This document shows, one piece after another, positions 5,731 through 7,270 of a stretch of DNA of 7,270 nt. The stretch's first letter is position 1, and each line of letters opens with the position of its first letter. The position numbers were made by a program, and so were the translations under genes. This DNA is from an uncultured Coriobacteriaceae bacterium (GTDB lineage: Bacteria > Actinomycetota > Coriobacteriia > Coriobacteriales > QAMH01): the NCBI GenBank assembly GCA_900556425.1, contig USOR01000040.1, positions 1 through 7,270 on the forward strand. The letters run 5' to 3'. Under the pieces are notes generated by a model. That model was not told the DNA's origin, did not search any database, and saw nothing but the letters and a program-made list of their open reading frames with translations.

Positions 5731-5910
5731 TTTCGAGCGGAGCGAAGCGTCCCCTGTCATTTCGAGCGGAGCGAAGCGTCCCCTGTCATTTCGAGCGGAG
5801 CGAAGCGAAGTCGAGAAATCTCACCGGCTTTGGGAGATCTCTCCGCTCCGGCGCTGCGTGCCTTCGGTCGAGATGACAATGAAAAGGTGCTGTGCCTTCG
5901 GTCGAGATGA
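5731..5910. repeat. Composite REP-like palindromic repeat with duplicated arms
   Basis: The core is an imperfect inverted repeat. The left arm, 5784-5822, begins TGTCATTTCGAGCGGAGCG and ends GTCGAGAAATCTC. The right arm, 5834-5878, begins GAGATCTCTCCGCTCC and ends TTCGGTCGAGATGACA; about 11 nt separate them. The left arm is preceded by two further partial copies, giving three starts of TTCGAGCGGAGCGAAGCG at 5732, 5761 and 5790 with an exact 29-bp period. The right arm is followed by one further partial copy of GTGCCTTCGGTCGAGATGA (5858-5876 and 5892-5910, period 34). This TTCGAGCGGAGCGAAGC-type element is, to my knowledge, a common interspersed repeat in several bacterial groups, similar in style to REP/BIME elements. 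It sits between convergent 3' ends, immediately after the tig terminator, and its hairpin could end transcription coming from the minus-strand gene. Confidence 0.8.
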
Positions 5911-5918
5911 TTAGCTCG

Positions 5919-6695
5919 TTACAGCGAGATGAAGCTGTCGGGGAACTGCTTGTTGGCGTCAAGGACGTCCTTGCTCGTATCACCGTAGCGCATCCATTCC
6001 TTGTCATCCGGCGTGCGCTTGATCATGGCGTTTTCCATGACGTCGCGTAGGGCCTTAGCCTTGAGCGCGTACTCTTCCATCTGGGGCATTCTTCCCTCGA
6101 GCTCGATCTGGCGGCGCTTGTAGGCCTTGTCCTGTACGGAATCGCCCGGAATGATCTCGTAGAAGTCCTCGGCTGAGAGCGTGTAGTTCGCATGGTCTGC
6201 CCAAGCGGCGAGCGCCGAGTCCTCCTTGAGGCTTTCGATGGTGTTCTCGCGCACCTCGGCATCGAGCTGCTCTTCGGAGATGCCGCGCTGCTCGCAGTAG
6301 TCCTTCTTCTGCAGGCCGTTCATGCGGAGCATTTCCTCGAGACGATATGCCGATGCGTAAAGCGCTTCCTCGACGAGATCTTGCGGCAGGTCCTCGACGA
6401 GGCGCGTGGCAAGCTCGCGGCAGATGACGTTTTGATCGGCAAGCTGCTGGACCTCGACGTTGTCCTTGTACATGTTGTAGCGGATGAAGATGAGGAGCTC
6501 CTCGACGGTGTTGAGATCCTCGACGTGCTTTGCAATCCACTGATCGTTGAGTTTGGGCGTTTCGCCCTCTTTGCAGACGTTGAGCTCGAGCCAGCGAAGG
6601 GCAGTCTTGCGAACGGCTTCCTCCGGAATCCTGACCTCCTCGGCAACGACGTAGACGGGGTCGTACGAAGTCAGGGTGTAACGCTGATTAGCCAT
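5919..6695 (-). CDS. Trigger-factor-like protein lacking ribosome-binding and PPIase domains
   Basis: A 258-aa protein I read as a paralogue of the trigger factor C-terminal chaperone domain. LNDQWIAKHVEDLNTVEELL (49-68), followed by LADQNVICRELATRLVEDLP (85-104), parallels tig LDEEFLAKIGATSLDDL (257-273) and LEQKVVDALIERFEGEVP (293-310). The next helices also match in order (LVEEALYASAYRLEEML; SIEEQL-type turn; long helical stretch to about 225). The N-terminal YTLTSYDPVYVVAEEVRIP (6-24) resembles the tig strand before its PPIase domain (SYDEVSIEMPP, 125-135). The ribosome-binding signature GFRxGKxP and the whole PPIase domain are absent. The tail (about 226-258) is unique. The start is ATG at 6695-6693 with AGAGGAT just upstream; the frame is open further upstream, but that part overlaps the divergent rlmH and is not credible. 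No signal peptide, so cytoplasmic. Function is inferred: a ribosome-independent chaperone or client-specific holdase. Confidence 0.75.
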   Translation of the reverse strand: MANQRYTLTSYDPVYVVAEEVRIPEEAVRKTALRWLELNVCKEGETPKLNDQWIAKHVEDLNTVEELLIFIRYNMYKDNVEVQQLADQNVICRELATRLVEDLPQDLVEEALYASAYRLEEMLRMNGLQKKDYCEQRGISEEQLDAEVRENTIESLKEDSALAAWADHANYTLSAEDFYEIIPGDSVQDKAYKRRQIELEGRMPQMEEYALKAKALRDVMENAMIKRTPDDKEWMRYGDTSKDVLDANKQFPDSFISL

Positions 6696-6773
6696 GATGG
6701 ATCCTCTGTGATGTCGAAATGTATAACAGCCCATGATTATACTGTATTGACCGCGACGAAAGTAGGAGCACGC
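6696..6773. promoter_or_regulatory. Shared divergent promoter region (trigger-factor-like gene / rlmH)
   Basis: This 78-bp gap separates divergent start codons. GTATAA (6721-6726) and TTATAC (6737-6742) form a perfect inverted repeat, giving a -10-like TATACT on the plus strand (6738-6743) and TATACA on the minus strand (6725-6720). An overlapping minus-strand TATAAT (6741-6736) is an alternative. No strong -35 hexamers are visible for either direction. The arrangement means the two promoters overlap almost fully and should compete. Confidence 0.5.
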
Positions 6774-7211
6774 ATGGGAATAACCGTCATAGCCGTAGGC
6801 AAGCTCAAGGAACGCTTCTGGAAGGATTCGGTTGCGGAATACGCGAAGCGCCTCGGTGGCTACACCAAGCTGCGCATCGTCGAGATTCCCGATAGAGGCA
6901 TCGACTTCGAGAGCGACGAGATTATTCGGGCAGCAGGCGATGCGCACCTCATACTGCTTGCGATCAAGGGCACGCAACGTCCGAGCGAGGGCATCGCACA
7001 GCGTCTCGATGAGCTGATGACGCATGGGACGAGCGATATCGCGTTTTGCATTGGCGGTTCTGATGGCGTGAATGAATCAGTCTACGAGCGCGCTGACGAA
7101 ACGCTCTCGTTCGGCCAGATCACGCTGCCGCACAACCTTGCGCGTGTTGTGTTGCTTGAGCAGATATACCGAGCCTTCAAGATCATGCGCGGCGAGCCCT
7201 ACCATAAGTGA
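6774..7211 (+). CDS. rlmH: 23S rRNA (pseudouridine1915-N3)-methyltransferase RlmH
   Basis: A 145-aa SPOUT-class methyltransferase, slightly shorter than the usual 155-160. It uses S-adenosylmethionine to methylate pseudouridine 1915 in helix 69 of 23S rRNA on assembled ribosomes. Family landmarks: N-terminal ITVIAVGKLKERFWKDSVAEY (3-23); EIPD (37-40); LILLAIKGTQRPSEGIAQRL in the middle; FCIGGSDGVNESVYERAD, the glycine-rich cofactor loop of the trefoil knot; and C-terminal LPHNLARVVLLEQIYRAFKI ending GEPYHK, the typical family tail. The ATG at 6774 is preceded by AGGAG (6764-6768); the longer in-frame extension upstream runs antisense through the neighbouring gene and is not real. It is a cytoplasmic homodimer in studied species. 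The short length reflects a trimmed region around residues 40-60 rather than lost motifs. Confidence 0.95.
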   Translation: MGITVIAVGKLKERFWKDSVAEYAKRLGGYTKLRIVEIPDRGIDFESDEIIRAAGDAHLILLAIKGTQRPSEGIAQRLDELMTHGTSDIAFCIGGSDGVNESVYERADETLSFGQITLPHNLARVVLLEQIYRAFKIMRGEPYHK

Positions 7212-7216
7212 CGATA

Positions 7217-7245
7217 AGACAAATGTCGCCGGGGCACTTTTGTCT
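7217..7245 (+). other. Weak hairpin after rlmH
   Basis: AGACAAA (7217-7223) and TTTGTCT (7239-7245) are perfect inverted copies, with further possible pairing TGTC/GGCA inside. No T-run follows, so a terminator role is uncertain. The remaining bases to the window end (7246-7270) are too short to assign; GTGGAAATGGAGG near 7253 might be the approach to another gene. Confidence 0.35.
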
Positions 7246-7270
7246 GCTAGCGGTGGAAATGGAGGGATTC

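Noticed and set aside
5732..5807. CRISPR array
   Set aside because: The 29-bp units abut with no unique spacers and are parts of a larger palindromic repeat.
5542..5914. Open frames running through the repeat (FRAERSE-type peptides)
   Set aside because: These are translations of the interspersed repeat and of tig in the wrong frame; no start signals support them.
6192..6773. N-terminal extension of rlmH
   Set aside because: The extension is antisense to the trigger-factor-like gene, and RlmH family proteins start at the ATG chosen here.
6696..7025. N-terminal extension of the minus-strand trigger-factor-like gene
   Set aside because: It runs antisense through rlmH and the shared promoter region, and the ATG at 6695 has a suitable ribosome-binding site.

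Overview
The window reads as chromosomal DNA of a moderately GC-rich bacterium. It is probably an anaerobic actinobacterium of the class Coriobacteriia (Eggerthellaceae/Collinsella-like). I infer this from the cytoplasmic molybdenum-enzyme style, the codon use and the interspersed repeat type; no database comparison was possible.

Layout, left to right. (1) 1-283: 3' end of nth (endonuclease III), with its [4Fe-4S] cysteine loop intact. (2) 284-752: a gene-free, locally AT-rich stretch holding a candidate promoter with a palindrome in its spacer, plus several small inverted repeats. (3) 753-3881: a probable three-gene cassette. It encodes a 794-aa molybdopterin (DMSO-reductase superfamily) catalytic subunit, a 119-aa protein that looks like a shrunken ferredoxin-type beta subunit, and a 91-aa protein of unknown function. 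A strong hairpin lies before the third gene and an intrinsic-type terminator follows it. (4) 3998-5669: a 111-aa unknown protein and trigger factor (tig), probably co-transcribed and ending in a classic terminator. (5) 5731-5910: a composite REP-like palindromic repeat in the convergent intergenic gap. (6) 5919-6695, minus strand: a 258-aa protein that looks like trigger factor without its ribosome-binding and PPIase domains. (7) 6774-7211: rlmH (23S rRNA pseudouridine-1915 N3-methyltransferase), divergent from the trigger-factor-like gene across a 78-bp shared promoter region.

The most interesting system is the molybdoenzyme pair. The catalytic subunit has no cysteine at all in its first 107 residues, so the usual N-terminal [4Fe-4S] site is gone. 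The partner keeps the outline of a ferredoxin-like beta subunit but has lost nearly all cluster cysteines and about half the usual length. The pair may be an iron-sulfur-free, cytoplasmic Mo/W enzyme. That would suit a reaction with no net electron transfer (as in pyrogallol transhydroxylase or acetylene hydratase) or one that uses a different electron donor. The second notable pair is tig and the domain-stripped trigger-factor-like gene facing it across the repeat.
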